Assembly (NCBI GenBank): GCA_022511465.1 | Contig: JAFLRM010000001.1 | Coordinates: forward strand, 62,001 to 126,000 | Reading direction: 5' to 3' | From: Acetatifactor sp. | GTDB taxonomy: Bacteria > Bacillota > Clostridia > Lachnospirales > Lachnospiraceae | DNA: 64,000 nt | Notes under the pieces: model-generated | What the model was told of the DNA's origin: nothing | The model's input: the letters and a program-made list of their open reading frames with translations, nothing else | Databases searched by the model: none | Position numbers and translations under genes: made by a program | Shown: positions 44,165 to 53,350 of the stretch, piece by piece | How the letters are laid out: every line of letters starts with the position of its first letter | Position numbering within the stretch: position 1 is the first letter of the stretch

Positions 44165-44995
44165 GTGATTGTGTTAGTAAACTATTCTAACCCGAAATTT
44201 CAGAAAGCACAAAAAGTTAATTCTTGGTCAGGGAAAAACATAGCAAAATTTGACAAGGTATTTAAATATACAGAGGCAGATATAGACAAGGAGTACAGGC
44301 TAAAATATGATAGCATTTTTTCTGTGTCAAGAGGTGGGGGGTTATGGCTTTGGAAACCTTATATCATAAAGGATGCATTGCAAAAGTTAAATGATGGAGA
44401 CATTTTATTTTACTGTGATTCGGGCGCTTTTTTTTGTAGAAATATTAAAAAACAATTCCTTAATATGAAGGAAGATGTATGGGTTTCAGATATTTCACTT
44501 CTGGAAAAACAGTTTTCAAAGGCAGATGCGTTTGTTGTTATGGATTGTATGGATAGAAAATATTGGGAAACTAATCAAATTCAGAGTACAGTGCTTGTGA
44601 TACGTAAAAACAGAATTACAGAGAAATTGATTGACGAGTGGCAGAAATATTGTGAGGATGAAAGGGTGGTATCACTAAAACCTAATGTTATGGGAGTTGA
44701 AAATGATGTGTCATATATTGCAAACCGAGAAGATCAAACAGCATTAAGTCTGTTATGTAAAAAATGGAATATTATGCCACATCGGGATCCTACACAATAT
44801 GGAAAAGTTCCTGAAGCATATTTAAGAATTGATGGAATGATATTTGCTCCAACAAATCATAAAGAGAAGGAACCGTTGTTTCTAATATTGTTTAGGGATC
44901 CAAAAGTAAAGTTGTCTATTTTTATTAAGCAAGCATTATTGGCGTATTTGCCAAGAAAAGTTTCGCTTTCAGTTATTAAAATTGTGAGAGGATAA
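44165..44995 (+). CDS. GT-A fold glycosyltransferase-like protein
   Basis: A 276-residue protein. It contains YDSIFSVSRGGGLWLWKPYIIKDAL and the DxD-like LFYCDSGAFFC near 84-95, then WQTNQIQ-type and NREDQTALSLLCKKW segments. The W-L-W-K-P-Y pattern followed by a CDSGA motif is seen in unassigned capsule transferases resembling GT32. It starts at a GTG (44165 or 44171). The donor is unknown. It immediately follows the GT2 gene. Confidence 0.65.
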   Translation: MIVLVNYSNPKFQKAQKVNSWSGKNIAKFDKVFKYTEADIDKEYRLKYDSIFSVSRGGGLWLWKPYIIKDALQKLNDGDILFYCDSGAFFCRNIKKQFLNMKEDVWVSDISLLEKQFSKADAFVVMDCMDRKYWETNQIQSTVLVIRKNRITEKLIDEWQKYCEDERVVSLKPNVMGVENDVSYIANREDQTALSLLCKKWNIMPHRDPTQYGKVPEAYLRIDGMIFAPTNHKEKEPLFLILFRDPKVKLSIFIKQALLAYLPRKVSLSVIKIVRG

Positions 44996-45035
44996 CTGTT
45001 ATAGGAAACTAATTAAAAAATGACTAGGAGAAGTG

Positions 45036-45962
45036 ATGATTTACGAACAATTGATGGGAGGTATGGGGAATCAGATATTTATATATGCGTTCTGCAAGAA
45101 ACTTGTTCAATCTACAGGACAAGAAGCTATCTTATATTTTGATTCAGAGGATGCAAGGCAGCTTGAAATTAGCAAATTTTTATTGGATCAAAGGATACGG
45201 ATTGAAAATAAGAAGTTTCTTGAAGGTTATGATGGGAATACATACATCTACAGGCTGTTCAGAAAACTGATCGAGCATACGCGAAGAGGAGCTTTTCAGT
45301 CATTTTTGATAAAGTTATCTAATCGTCTGGGAATTGTATTTGTCTTGGATGGATTTTATGATATTGACTTCGGTACGCTGCAAAAGCGCAAGAAGATTAT
45401 TGTAAATGGTTTTTTTCAATCACAGAAGTATTTTGAAGGTATGGAGGAAGATATAAGAAACGAATTTAATGGTGAAAATCTAAATGGTATTGACCTTCCG
45501 CCAAATGTTGTGTCAAAGCTGAACGATGTCCGAAACAGCAATTCCACATGTGTGCATATCAGAAGAGGCGACTACCTTGACTCAAAGTATAGGAACAAGT
45601 TTCTGGTCTGCACAGAAGAATATTATAAGCGAGCGATGGAATATATAAACGTAGAGCAGGATAGGCCAAGATTTGTTGTTTTTTCTGATGATATCCACTG
45701 GGTGATCAATAATTACAAGTTTCTAAAGCGGTATGATGTAGATTTCGTGGATAACGGTGGCGAACTTGCTGTTTTATACGATTTTCTCTTGATGAAGGAA
45801 TGCAAACATTTCATTTTGTCAAATAGTACCTTAAGTTGGTGGGCGCAGTTTTTGTCGGATAATGGGAAAAAGGTTGTTGTCGCCCCAAGCAGATGGCTAA
45901 ATGACGACTACGGAAATAAGGATATTTATCAGGATACATGGCATCTGATTGATCCGGATTGA
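45036..45962 (+). CDS. GT11 alpha-1,2-fucosyltransferase-like protein
   Basis: About 308 residues from the ATG at 45036 (AGGAG just upstream). GT11 landmarks are present: EQLMGGMGNQIFIYAF at 4-19, SCVHIRRGDYLDS near 177-190 (the conserved HxRRxDY GDP-binding motif), and LSNSTLSWWAQFLSDNGKKVVVAPSRW near 260-290. It transfers L-fucose or a related 6-deoxyhexose from GDP. No GDP-fucose synthesis genes are in the window, so supply must come from elsewhere. Confidence 0.9.
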   Translation: MIYEQLMGGMGNQIFIYAFCKKLVQSTGQEAILYFDSEDARQLEISKFLLDQRIRIENKKFLEGYDGNTYIYRLFRKLIEHTRRGAFQSFLIKLSNRLGIVFVLDGFYDIDFGTLQKRKKIIVNGFFQSQKYFEGMEEDIRNEFNGENLNGIDLPPNVVSKLNDVRNSNSTCVHIRRGDYLDSKYRNKFLVCTEEYYKRAMEYINVEQDRPRFVVFSDDIHWVINNYKFLKRYDVDFVDNGGELAVLYDFLLMKECKHFILSNSTLSWWAQFLSDNGKKVVVAPSRWLNDDYGNKDIYQDTWHLIDPD

Positions 45963-45975
45963 AAGGAGTATGGCC

Positions 45976-46035
45976 ATGAAAGGGAATGAATACGGAAGAT
46001 ATCTAAGGCAGAAATTAAATAAGCGGGGTGTTTGA
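45976..46035 (+). CDS. Micro-ORF of 19 aa before the acyltransferase
   Basis: GAAAGGAG precedes ATG at 45976. The frame MKGNEYGRYLRQKLNKRGV ends in a TGA that abuts the TTG start of the next gene. It may be translated to couple expression or be a fossil. No function is assigned. Confidence 0.3.
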   Translation: MKGNEYGRYLRQKLNKRGV

Positions 46036-46617
46036 TTGAATTTGCTAAAAGAAAAAATATACAGACCGTTATTTCAGGTGGGGCTGCATAATTATTTCCT
46101 GTTAAAAAAGAATAAGGTTCAGTTTGGACGGTTGCTCCTGCAGGGGCATATCTGGGTTTTTAATCAGGGTACAATTGAACTTGGAGAAAATGTGGTCATT
46201 CATTCGGGGATTAAATCAAATGTTTTGGGATCGACCACCGGGTTTGAGGTATATTCCGGAGGGCGGCTCCTGATAGGTAATGGAGTCAATATGTCAAATA
46301 CAAAAATCCGCTGCGAAAATGCAGTGATAATAGAAGATGATGTTATGCTCGGAGGCGGTGTTACCATCATAGATAGCAACTGCCATTCGCTGGATTATAA
46401 TGAGCGGATGTTCAGTAAAGACGGGGGGGTGATCATTTCATCTCCTGTACATATCAAGCGAGGCGCGTTTATAGGAACAGATGCACTTATTCTTAAAGGA
46501 GTAACGATTGGTGAAGAGGCAATAATTGCGGCAGGATCAGTTGTTACAGAGGATGTCCCAGATCACGAAGTGTGGGGTGGGAATCCGGCTAAGTTTATTA
46601 AGAAGGAGTGTTATTAA
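46036..46617 (+). CDS. Left-handed beta-helix acyltransferase (WcaF/CatB-type)
   Basis: A 193-residue protein from a TTG. Hexapeptide repeats span about 45-180: INLGENVVIHSG-like start, LLIGNGVNMSNTKIRCENAVIIEDDVMLGGGVTII, DSNCHSLDYNERM (with the catalytic histidine), and IGTDALILKGVTIGEEAIIAAGSVVTEDVPDHEVWGGNPAKFI. It would O- or N-acetylate a glycan sugar. Next to a 3-amino-sugar cassette, N-acetylation of dTDP-3-amino-3,6-dideoxyhexose (FdtC/QdtC role) is a plausible inference. It overlaps the next gene by one base. Confidence 0.85.
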   Translation: MNLLKEKIYRPLFQVGLHNYFLLKKNKVQFGRLLLQGHIWVFNQGTIELGENVVIHSGIKSNVLGSTTGFEVYSGGRLLIGNGVNMSNTKIRCENAVIIEDDVMLGGGVTIIDSNCHSLDYNERMFSKDGGVIISSPVHIKRGAFIGTDALILKGVTIGEEAIIAAGSVVTEDVPDHEVWGGNPAKFIKKECY

Positions 46618-47702
46618 TGGTTCTAAATTTATGTACATTATTTGATTCTAACTATTTGGATAAAGGACTGGTATTATATAAATCTCTGGAAAAGTGTTGT
46701 GAGAATTTTATGCTTTTTATACTGCCAATGGATGACAAGTGCAGAGAGGTATTAGATGATTTAGGTTATAGATATGTAGAGATATTAGATTACTCGGATT
46801 TTGAAGATGATGATTTGAAAAAAGTAAAAAGAGAAAGAAGTAGGGCCGAGTTTTGCTGGACATGTACAGCAAAACTGATTAAGTATGTGTTTGATAAATA
46901 TGATAAAAAAATATGTACATATATAGATGCTGATTTATATTTCTATGAGGATCCACAAATATTGATTGAGGAGATGTTGCAAGATAATGCGTCTGTACAG
47001 ATAGTTGAACACAATTTCAGACGATTTACTAGAAAAGCAAGTGAACAAGCCGCAGGTAGGTTTTGTGTAGAATTTAACACATTTTTAAATAATGCTGAAG
47101 GTAGAAATGTGCTAGAACAATGGGAAAAAGATTGCGTAAGAGATTGTAGTTATAATAAAAATGAAGGAGTCATGGGGGATCAAAAATATCTTCATAGTTG
47201 GCCGGAGAAGTATACATGCATTAATATATGCAAAAATCAAGGTGCTGGAGTTGCACCTTGGAATGTTAATAAATTTCGATATGAAATGCAAGAACATAAT
47301 AGTTATAGGATAACGGATATTGAGAGCAAGAAGAAATACCAAATGGTCTTTTACCATTTTCAAAATATTAGGTTCATTGAAGCAGATAAGGTAGTATGTT
47401 GTGATGTGGATAGACGCATTAAAAAAGAAGTAACAAGTATTTATATGGACTATTTATGCAAAATAAAGGAAGAGAAAACTTTTCTCTATAACCAATATGG
47501 AATTGAGAGTCTCATAAAAGTTCATCCAGCAGATGAAAATTATGAACATGTTCAAAAGAGATTTATCGACTCACTCAAAGATGGAGAGATAAAGGAATTA
47601 GGGGAGATATTCAAGGCATTGATCGGAGTAGTGAAAGCAAAATTTGATAAGGTATTATATACGAATAAATATGAAGAATTGATTATAGAGTTGGAGAACT
47701 AG
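46617..47702 (+). CDS. GT-A fold glycosyltransferase-like protein (copy 2)
   Basis: About 361 residues from the ATG at 46617 (AAGGAG site; the earlier in-frame TTG/GTG is rejected by alignment with copy 1). It begins NLCTLFDSNYLDKGLVLYKSL and has CTYIDADLYFYEDP with the DxD, GDQKYLHSW and GAGVAPWN. It is a paralogue of 9161-10177 with a longer C-terminus. The same two neighbours follow it, but in a different order (GT, aminotransferase, isomerase). Transfer of a 3-amino-6-deoxy sugar is inferred from this repeated linkage. Confidence 0.75.
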   Translation: MVLNLCTLFDSNYLDKGLVLYKSLEKCCENFMLFILPMDDKCREVLDDLGYRYVEILDYSDFEDDDLKKVKRERSRAEFCWTCTAKLIKYVFDKYDKKICTYIDADLYFYEDPQILIEEMLQDNASVQIVEHNFRRFTRKASEQAAGRFCVEFNTFLNNAEGRNVLEQWEKDCVRDCSYNKNEGVMGDQKYLHSWPEKYTCINICKNQGAGVAPWNVNKFRYEMQEHNSYRITDIESKKKYQMVFYHFQNIRFIEADKVVCCDVDRRIKKEVTSIYMDYLCKIKEEKTFLYNQYGIESLIKVHPADENYEHVQKRFIDSLKDGEIKELGEIFKALIGVVKAKFDKVLYTNKYEELIIELEN

Positions 47703-47704
47703 AT

Positions 47705-48799
47705 ATGAAAATAATGCCGAATCGTTTAGATAGAGGTTTTTCAAAATATCAAAAAGAATTCGAAGATAAAGCATTAGATGTATTGAGGTCTGGTTGGTAT
47801 GTACTTGGCTCTGAAGTGTCATCGTTTGAAGAAGAATTTGCAGAATATACTGGGGCAAAGTATTGTGTAGGTTTGGCAAGCGGTCTTGATGCGCTATGGA
47901 TTGCATTCAGGCTTCTTGGTATAGGAAAAGGAGATGAAGTAATAGTTCAGGGAAATACTTATATTGCTAGTGTTATGGGAATAACAATAAATGGAGCTAC
48001 TCCTGTGTTTGTGGAACCGGATGAGCATTTTGGTATTGATGTAAATAAAATAGAGGAATTAATTACTGATAAAACAAAAGCAGTCCTTGTTGTTCATCTA
48101 TATGGTATGGCGTCTAGAATGGACAAGGTTGTTGAAATATGTCATAAGCATAAATTAAAACTTGTAGAAGATTGTGCTCAATCTCACGGTGCATGTTTTA
48201 AAGGACAGATGACGGGTACATTTGGAGATATAGGATGCTTTTCTTTCTATCCGTCCAAAAACTTAGGAGCATTTGGTGACGGCGGTGCCATTGTAACAAA
48301 TGATGAAAATCTGGCAAGAGAGTGTAGAATATTTAGAAACTATGGTAGTGAAAAGCGTTATTACAACAAGGTGGTTGGTGCTAATTCAAGGTTAGATGAG
48401 ATTCAAGCAGGTCTATTGCGGATACGTCTCAAACATATTAAGGACTTGACAAATGAAAGAGTTTGTATTGCAGAACGATACACAAGGCAAATAAAAAACG
48501 AATTGGTTAAATTACCTTCATTGGTTGACGGCGCAACATGTGTGTGGCATCAGTATGTTGTTCGATGCGAAGACCGGGATAGATTGGTCGAATATTTAAA
48601 TGCTAAAGAGATTGGTACAATCATACATTATCCTATTCCTCCGCATTTAGCAGAAGCCTATAAATATTTAGGGCATGGAGAGGGGTTTTTGCCAATAACG
48701 GAGCGTTTAGCAAAGACTGTACTTTCCATTCCAATGTTCAATGGAATGACGTCTGAAGAGCAGTCATACGTTATTGATGCGATTAATTCTTTTAAATAA
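47705..48799 (+). CDS. DegT/DnrJ/EryC1/StrS sugar aminotransferase (FdtB/QdtB-like), copy 2
   Basis: 364 residues, the same length as copy 1 at 10611-11705 and nearly the same in motifs (SGLDALWIAFRLLGIG, VEDCAQSHGACFKG, SFYPSKNLGAFGDGGAI with the PLP lysine, NSRLDEIQAGLLRIRL). Codons are AT-richer than in copy 1, indicating that this is not a recent duplication. It sits 2 bp after the GT gene and uses an ATG at 47705. It makes a dTDP-3-amino-3,6-dideoxyhexose from the isomerised keto-sugar. Confidence 0.92.
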   Translation: MKIMPNRLDRGFSKYQKEFEDKALDVLRSGWYVLGSEVSSFEEEFAEYTGAKYCVGLASGLDALWIAFRLLGIGKGDEVIVQGNTYIASVMGITINGATPVFVEPDEHFGIDVNKIEELITDKTKAVLVVHLYGMASRMDKVVEICHKHKLKLVEDCAQSHGACFKGQMTGTFGDIGCFSFYPSKNLGAFGDGGAIVTNDENLARECRIFRNYGSEKRYYNKVVGANSRLDEIQAGLLRIRLKHIKDLTNERVCIAERYTRQIKNELVKLPSLVDGATCVWHQYVVRCEDRDRLVEYLNAKEIGTIIHYPIPPHLAEAYKYLGHGEGFLPITERLAKTVLSIPMFNGMTSEEQSYVIDAINSFK

Positions 48800-48839
48800 C
48801 TTATTATTGGTCAAGCTATTAGGAAACGAGGTAGGAGCT

Positions 48840-49250
48840 ATGAGTCTGAAAGACTTATGCCCAGTATTACAATTTGCAGACTTGGGTGACGAGCGAGGAA
48901 AATTAGTTGTTATAGAAGGAAATCAGGCAATTCCGTTCGAAATAAAACGTGTATTTTATATATACGAATCGGATTCTACTGTTGTTAGAGGACAACATGC
49001 TAATCGAGAGTCTGAGTTTGTTTTGATCAATGTGGCAGGCAGCAGTAAAGTGAGAATAACAGATGGAAGAGAAGAATTTGTAGTAAAGCTTAATAGACCC
49101 ATGATGGGGGTTTATATTCCCAATATGATTTGGAAAGATATGTATGATTTTTCGGATGATTCTGTTCTTTTGGTACTTGCAAGCACACATTATGATGGTA
49201 GTGAATATATTCGAAACTATGATGAATATTTAAAAGAAGTTAATTCTTAA
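48840..49250 (+). CDS. dTDP-4-oxo-6-deoxyglucose 3,4-ketoisomerase (FdtA/QdtA-like cupin), copy 2
   Basis: 136 residues from the ATG at 48840 (GTAGGAG site). The longer frame from 48774 overlaps the aminotransferase and lacks a site. It starts MSLKDLCPVLQFADLGDERGKLVVIEG and keeps RGQHANRES and PMMGVYIPNMIWKDMY. It is a copy of 10174-10590. It creates the C3-keto substrate of the aminotransferase. Again rmlB and rmlA are absent from the window, so dTDP-4-keto-6-deoxyglucose must come from elsewhere. Confidence 0.88.
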   Translation: MSLKDLCPVLQFADLGDERGKLVVIEGNQAIPFEIKRVFYIYESDSTVVRGQHANRESEFVLINVAGSSKVRITDGREEFVVKLNRPMMGVYIPNMIWKDMYDFSDDSVLLVLASTHYDGSEYIRNYDEYLKEVNS

Positions 49251-49267
49251 TATAGAGGCATGAGAAA

Positions 49268-50764
49268 ATGAAAAAGAATGCTGTTTTAGTTTTTTCACAA
49301 AACTTGATAATTGACTCAATAGCCAATGTAAAAAGAGAAGTATATGATTGCCAGAATATATTACTTTTAACAACACATCAGCTTTTTGATTATGAAATTG
49401 ATGAAGTTAGCAAAATTTTTGAGAAGAATGTAAAGGCTCTCACGTTTATAGATTTTTTAACGGCGGATGAACTTGTTTATTGTGATCAAGAAGCGTATAA
49501 AAAAGAAAATATAGATGTAAAACGGTATGAGGATGAAATCAAAAGGATAAAAAATGAACTTGTTGTTACAAAAGTTGAAAAATGTTATTCAGCAGATGTA
49601 AAACTGATTCTTTGTGATGATTTAGGAATTGATAAGAGTGTATGGTTAAAAAAAGAATACAGATATGTAAAATGTGAATATTATCATGTATCAGGCAGAA
49701 ATGGTATAAAGCGGAGGACGAAAGATTTTATTAAAGGAGTGCCTTTTGTTAAAAAGTATATTGAAAACAAAAACCGTAAAAGTGCACCAATCGATGAAGA
49801 AGTATATGTGGGGTATTGGCATGATACAAAGTACGTATTCATTGGTAAAATGAATCGGGTAGGTTACCGTATTGAAATGGATTTCGTCAAATCCTATGAA
49901 GAGGCGGTTCGATTGCATAATAAGATTTTTGAGAACAAAGAAAGATGTATTTATTTAACCTCTCTTCACGAATCTTATAGAGTGAGTGTGCCAAATTTAC
50001 CTCAATACGCAGTATATCAGATTCAGGATGGATATTTACCACCAATTTACTCGTGTTACTATAAATTTATTCCAGATAATCATTCATATTATGCATGGGA
50101 TGTTATGGGGGAAAGGGTGTTTAAGTCTCAAAATATACCTGTAAAAATAATGCCCTTTAGGAAGAAAATATATCTTCCTGAGCCGAAACCAGTAGAAGAA
50201 ATCAAAAAAGTTCTCATCGTAGCAAGCGGCTCCGGTGATTGGACGGCATTGAAAAATAGGTCTGACGAAGACCGTATGGTGCAGGCTTTTATAGCAGTTG
50301 CAAAACAGTTTCCGCAAATTATGTTTGTTTATCGATGCCATCCAGTGTGGGTTCATCCTGAGCATCAAGGGGTTCATTCAATTGTCAGGGTAGCAGAATG
50401 CCTTGAAAAAAGCGGATTGGGTAATATCAAGATATCTGCAAATATACCTGAGGTTCATGAACAAACTTTTACCGTAACATATCCAAGAAGTTCATTGGAA
50501 GAAGATTTAAGAAGTGCGGACATAGTTTTTGGGGATCATTCTGTATCTATGATTGATGCTGCCATGCAAGGGATATTATTTGCATCTGTAAATGTAATGA
50601 AACGCCAAAATCTATTTGCAAGTGTAACTGAATTGGGATTTCCACATTGTATAAGTGTTGATGAGATTTGTCACCTGCTTAATAACATAAAAACAACTGA
50701 ATTTATGGAAGGTTATTTTCGTGCGATCTCTAATTATAATAAAATGACAGACATAGAAGATTAA
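49268..50764 (+). CDS. GT-B fold protein, probable surface glycan or polyol-phosphate transferase
   Basis: A 498-residue protein with no N-terminal membrane helix. Its first half is divergent and lysine-rich. In the second half, KKVLIVASGSGDWTALKNRSDEDRMVQAFIAVAKQFPQIMFVYRCHPVW, and later PRSSLEEDLRSADIVFGDHSVSMIDAAMQGILFASVN, are GT-B donor-site strands resembling CDP-glycerol transferase or UDP-GlcNAc epimerase folds. The conserved H-P near 360 and the D-H-S-V-S pattern fit polyol-phosphate transferases. Exact function unknown. Two TagD-like genes downstream make this association attractive. Confidence 0.6.
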   Translation: MKKNAVLVFSQNLIIDSIANVKREVYDCQNILLLTTHQLFDYEIDEVSKIFEKNVKALTFIDFLTADELVYCDQEAYKKENIDVKRYEDEIKRIKNELVVTKVEKCYSADVKLILCDDLGIDKSVWLKKEYRYVKCEYYHVSGRNGIKRRTKDFIKGVPFVKKYIENKNRKSAPIDEEVYVGYWHDTKYVFIGKMNRVGYRIEMDFVKSYEEAVRLHNKIFENKERCIYLTSLHESYRVSVPNLPQYAVYQIQDGYLPPIYSCYYKFIPDNHSYYAWDVMGERVFKSQNIPVKIMPFRKKIYLPEPKPVEEIKKVLIVASGSGDWTALKNRSDEDRMVQAFIAVAKQFPQIMFVYRCHPVWVHPEHQGVHSIVRVAECLEKSGLGNIKISANIPEVHEQTFTVTYPRSSLEEDLRSADIVFGDHSVSMIDAAMQGILFASVNVMKRQNLFASVTELGFPHCISVDEICHLLNNIKTTEFMEGYFRAISNYNKMTDIED

Positions 50765-50777
50765 GGAGGCATATGGT

Positions 50778-52214
50778 TTGATTAATAAATACAAAAATAT
50801 GTCTAAACCAGCAAAAGCCTCTCTGTGGTTTGTGGTATCAAATGTGCTTGTAAAGGGAATGTCCTTTATTACACTTCCCATTTTTTCGCGATTACTTACA
50901 ACAAGCGAATATGGCATAGTTTCCGTATATCAATCTTGGGTAGCTACGGTATCAATTGTGACAACACTTACTATATGGGGTGGTGTGTTCAATGTTGGAA
51001 TGATAAAACATGGAGATCATAGAAAGGAATTGATTTCTTCTTTTCAAGGACTGGCCGTTAGTATAACTGGGTTTTTCATGATTTTATCCATTCCGATAAT
51101 TAACTACCTTCAGAGTGTATTTAGCATGTCGCCATTGCTGATAATCTGTATGTATATAGAAATAATGTTTCAAGTGCCACATAATATTTGGGCAACTGAG
51201 AAACGATATGACTTTGAGTATAAAAAAATAGTTATTATCTCAATGGTATGCGCTGTAATTAATCCATTATTAGGATACATAGCAGTAGTTAATACAAATG
51301 CATATAAAGCAGAAGCTAGGATAATCAGCTCATTACTTATACAAGTAGTAATAGGAGGAGTTTTATTTGTTCACAATCAACGAGCAGGTAAAAAATTCTT
51401 TCACAAGGAGTTTTGGAAATTTGGTTTCTTATTTAATGTAGTTTTGATTCCTCATTATTTATCAACACAGATTCTGAATCAATCAGATCGGTTGATGATA
51501 AATAAAATGTGCGGAAGTGACGATGCAGGAATCTATAGTGTTGCTTATAATTTTGCTATGCTTTTATCGTTGGTTACAAGTGCGATTAATTCTTCCTTAA
51601 CACCGTATATATATCAAACTTTGAAATCGGGAAAGACAAAAAAATTATCTAAGCAGACCACTTCAGTAACGCTTTTGGTTGCCATATTAACGATTGGAAT
51701 AATATGCTTTGTTCCGGATTTGTTTTTATTTCTTTTACCCACTGCTTATTATCCAGCGTTGAAGGTAATACCTCCTGTTTCAACGGGGGCGTTTTTCTAT
51801 TTTATGCATTCAATGTTTGGTACGGTCGAATTTTACTATGAAAAAAATTGGTATGTGACTTGTGCATCTGTTATTGGAGCATTGGTAAACATAGTTTTAA
51901 ACTTTATATTTATCAACATATTTGGATTTATAGCAGCTGCATATACTACATTATTCTGTTATATTTGTTTTTGTGTATGTCATTATATTTTTATGAGAAA
52001 AGTTTTAAAAGATAATAGTGCAGATATAAATATTTATAATACTAAATTATTGCTATGTATTTCAATAGGCGTTTTGATGATGACATTTATTATGTTGGTT
52101 TTGTACGATCATATGGTAATCAGATGGGGAGTGATAGTTTCAATTATCATAAGTTGTTTTGTGTGCAGGAAGTATTTTTGGGAATCAATAAAGGATTTAG
52201 TAAAAAAAGAATAA
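50778..52214 (+). CDS. Wzx-type oligosaccharide flippase (MOP family)
   Basis: A 478-residue protein from a TTG (AAGGAGG site nine bases upstream; the nearby ATG leads to an early stop). Twelve to fourteen membrane segments. The first includes SLWFVVSNVLVKGMSFITLPIFSRLLTTSEYGIVSVYQSW, the typical MATE/MOP start, and NQSDRLMINKMCGSDDAGIYSVAYNFA near 235 is the second internal signature. It moves lipid-linked repeats outward for the module C polymerase. Confidence 0.92.
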   Translation: MINKYKNMSKPAKASLWFVVSNVLVKGMSFITLPIFSRLLTTSEYGIVSVYQSWVATVSIVTTLTIWGGVFNVGMIKHGDHRKELISSFQGLAVSITGFFMILSIPIINYLQSVFSMSPLLIICMYIEIMFQVPHNIWATEKRYDFEYKKIVIISMVCAVINPLLGYIAVVNTNAYKAEARIISSLLIQVVIGGVLFVHNQRAGKKFFHKEFWKFGFLFNVVLIPHYLSTQILNQSDRLMINKMCGSDDAGIYSVAYNFAMLLSLVTSAINSSLTPYIYQTLKSGKTKKLSKQTTSVTLLVAILTIGIICFVPDLFLFLLPTAYYPALKVIPPVSTGAFFYFMHSMFGTVEFYYEKNWYVTCASVIGALVNIVLNFIFINIFGFIAAAYTTLFCYICFCVCHYIFMRKVLKDNSADINIYNTKLLLCISIGVLMMTFIMLVLYDHMVIRWGVIVSIIISCFVCRKYFWESIKDLVKKE

Positions 52215-52265
52215 TGAAAAATGTGAAATTAGATGTACAGCAATAATGAGGAAGGGAAGCTAAGA

Positions 52266-52772
52266 ATGGTGATAGGTCATACAACAGGAGTTTATGATAT
52301 GTTTCACATTGGACACTTAAATGCGATTCAACATGCAAAAGCACAATGTGATTATTTGATTGTTGGAGTAAGTACTGACGAATTAGTTCAGCGTGAAAAG
52401 GGAAAAACTCCAGTGATTCCTTATGAGGAGCGTGCAGCCATAGTGGAAGCAATTAAGTATGTAGATAAAGTGGTTCCACAGCCTGATAAAGACAAATTTG
52501 GCGCATGGGACAAATACCATTTCAATAAAATGTTTGTGGGATCAGACTGGCAAGGTACTCCACAATGGAAGGTATATGAGGAAGAGTTTGCAACAGTGGA
52601 GGTAGAGATTGTTTATCTACCACATACAGATGGAATATCCAGTACTAAATTGGCATATGTCATAAAAAATCTCCTTGATGAGCATCCGGAAATTTTAGGG
52701 GGGATATTACGATTTGAAATAAATTTTGCCAGCCGTAACTTATGTCTTAGCAGCATAAGGGAGGTGGCATGA
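52266..52772 (+). CDS. Glycerol-3-phosphate cytidylyltransferase-like protein (TagD-like), tandem copy 1
   Basis: About 168 residues from the ATG at 52266 (MVIGHTTGVYDMFHIGHLNAI). It has the nucleotidyltransferase HxGH motif (HIGH), KGKTPVIPYEERAAIVEAIKYVD and the HTDGISST terminal motif (ISST), as in TagD. The C-terminal extension beyond residue 135 (DEHPEILGGILRFEINF...) exceeds the usual TagD length of about 130 and is absent from copy 2. It would make CDP-glycerol or a related CDP-polyol. It overlaps the second copy. Confidence 0.82.
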   Translation: MVIGHTTGVYDMFHIGHLNAIQHAKAQCDYLIVGVSTDELVQREKGKTPVIPYEERAAIVEAIKYVDKVVPQPDKDKFGAWDKYHFNKMFVGSDWQGTPQWKVYEEEFATVEVEIVYLPHTDGISSTKLAYVIKNLLDEHPEILGGILRFEINFASRNLCLSSIREVA

Positions 52773-53218
52773 TGAAAAAGTATAAAATTGGATATACAAC
52801 AGGAGTATTTGATATGTTCCATATTGGACATCTCAATATTTTGAAAAAGGCCAAAGAGTATTGTGATTATTTAATAGTTGGTGTTACAGTTGACGAATTG
52901 GTAAAAGAATATAAACAAAAAACGCCTATAGTACCATATGAAGAAAGAAAAGCAATTGTTGAAGCAATTAAATTTGTTGATGAGGTAGTTCCACAGGTAT
53001 CCATGGATAAATTGGATGCATGGGAAAGGTTACACTTTGATGCACTGTTTCATGGATCAGATTGGAAAAATTCTGAATTGTATAATAAAATAATTGAACA
53101 GTTTAAAACATTAAATGTAGATGTGATATTTATTTCTCATACTCCAGGTATTTCTTCGACTCAATTAGCTGAAAAGATTTTGCAACAAAACAACAGTATG
53201 GAGCCGATTAGACACTAA
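52772..53218 (+). CDS. Glycerol-3-phosphate cytidylyltransferase-like protein (TagD-like), tandem copy 2
   Basis: About 148 residues from the ATG at 52772 (GGGAGG seven bases upstream; another ATG at 52769). It contains GYTTGVFDMFHIGHLNILKKAK (HIGH motif), KTPIVPYEERKAIVEAIKFVD and SHTPGISST. It is a tandem paralogue of copy 1, clearly diverged. Two adjacent copies may make different CDP-polyols or form a heterodimer. The CDP-glycerol transferase in module B is a possible user. Confidence 0.83.
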   Translation: MKKYKIGYTTGVFDMFHIGHLNILKKAKEYCDYLIVGVTVDELVKEYKQKTPIVPYEERKAIVEAIKFVDEVVPQVSMDKLDAWERLHFDALFHGSDWKNSELYNKIIEQFKTLNVDVIFISHTPGISSTQLAEKILQQNNSMEPIRH

Positions 53219-53350
53219 ATCGCGGCTGTAAGTCAGATATATAAGGGGTATTGAATAAGTTGATAGCTCGAGGGAGGAAAAGGCCATGAACACATCGTAA
53301 TACAATGACATATTCACATCTTGAAAATAAAATCAAATTTTTAAAAGTGT

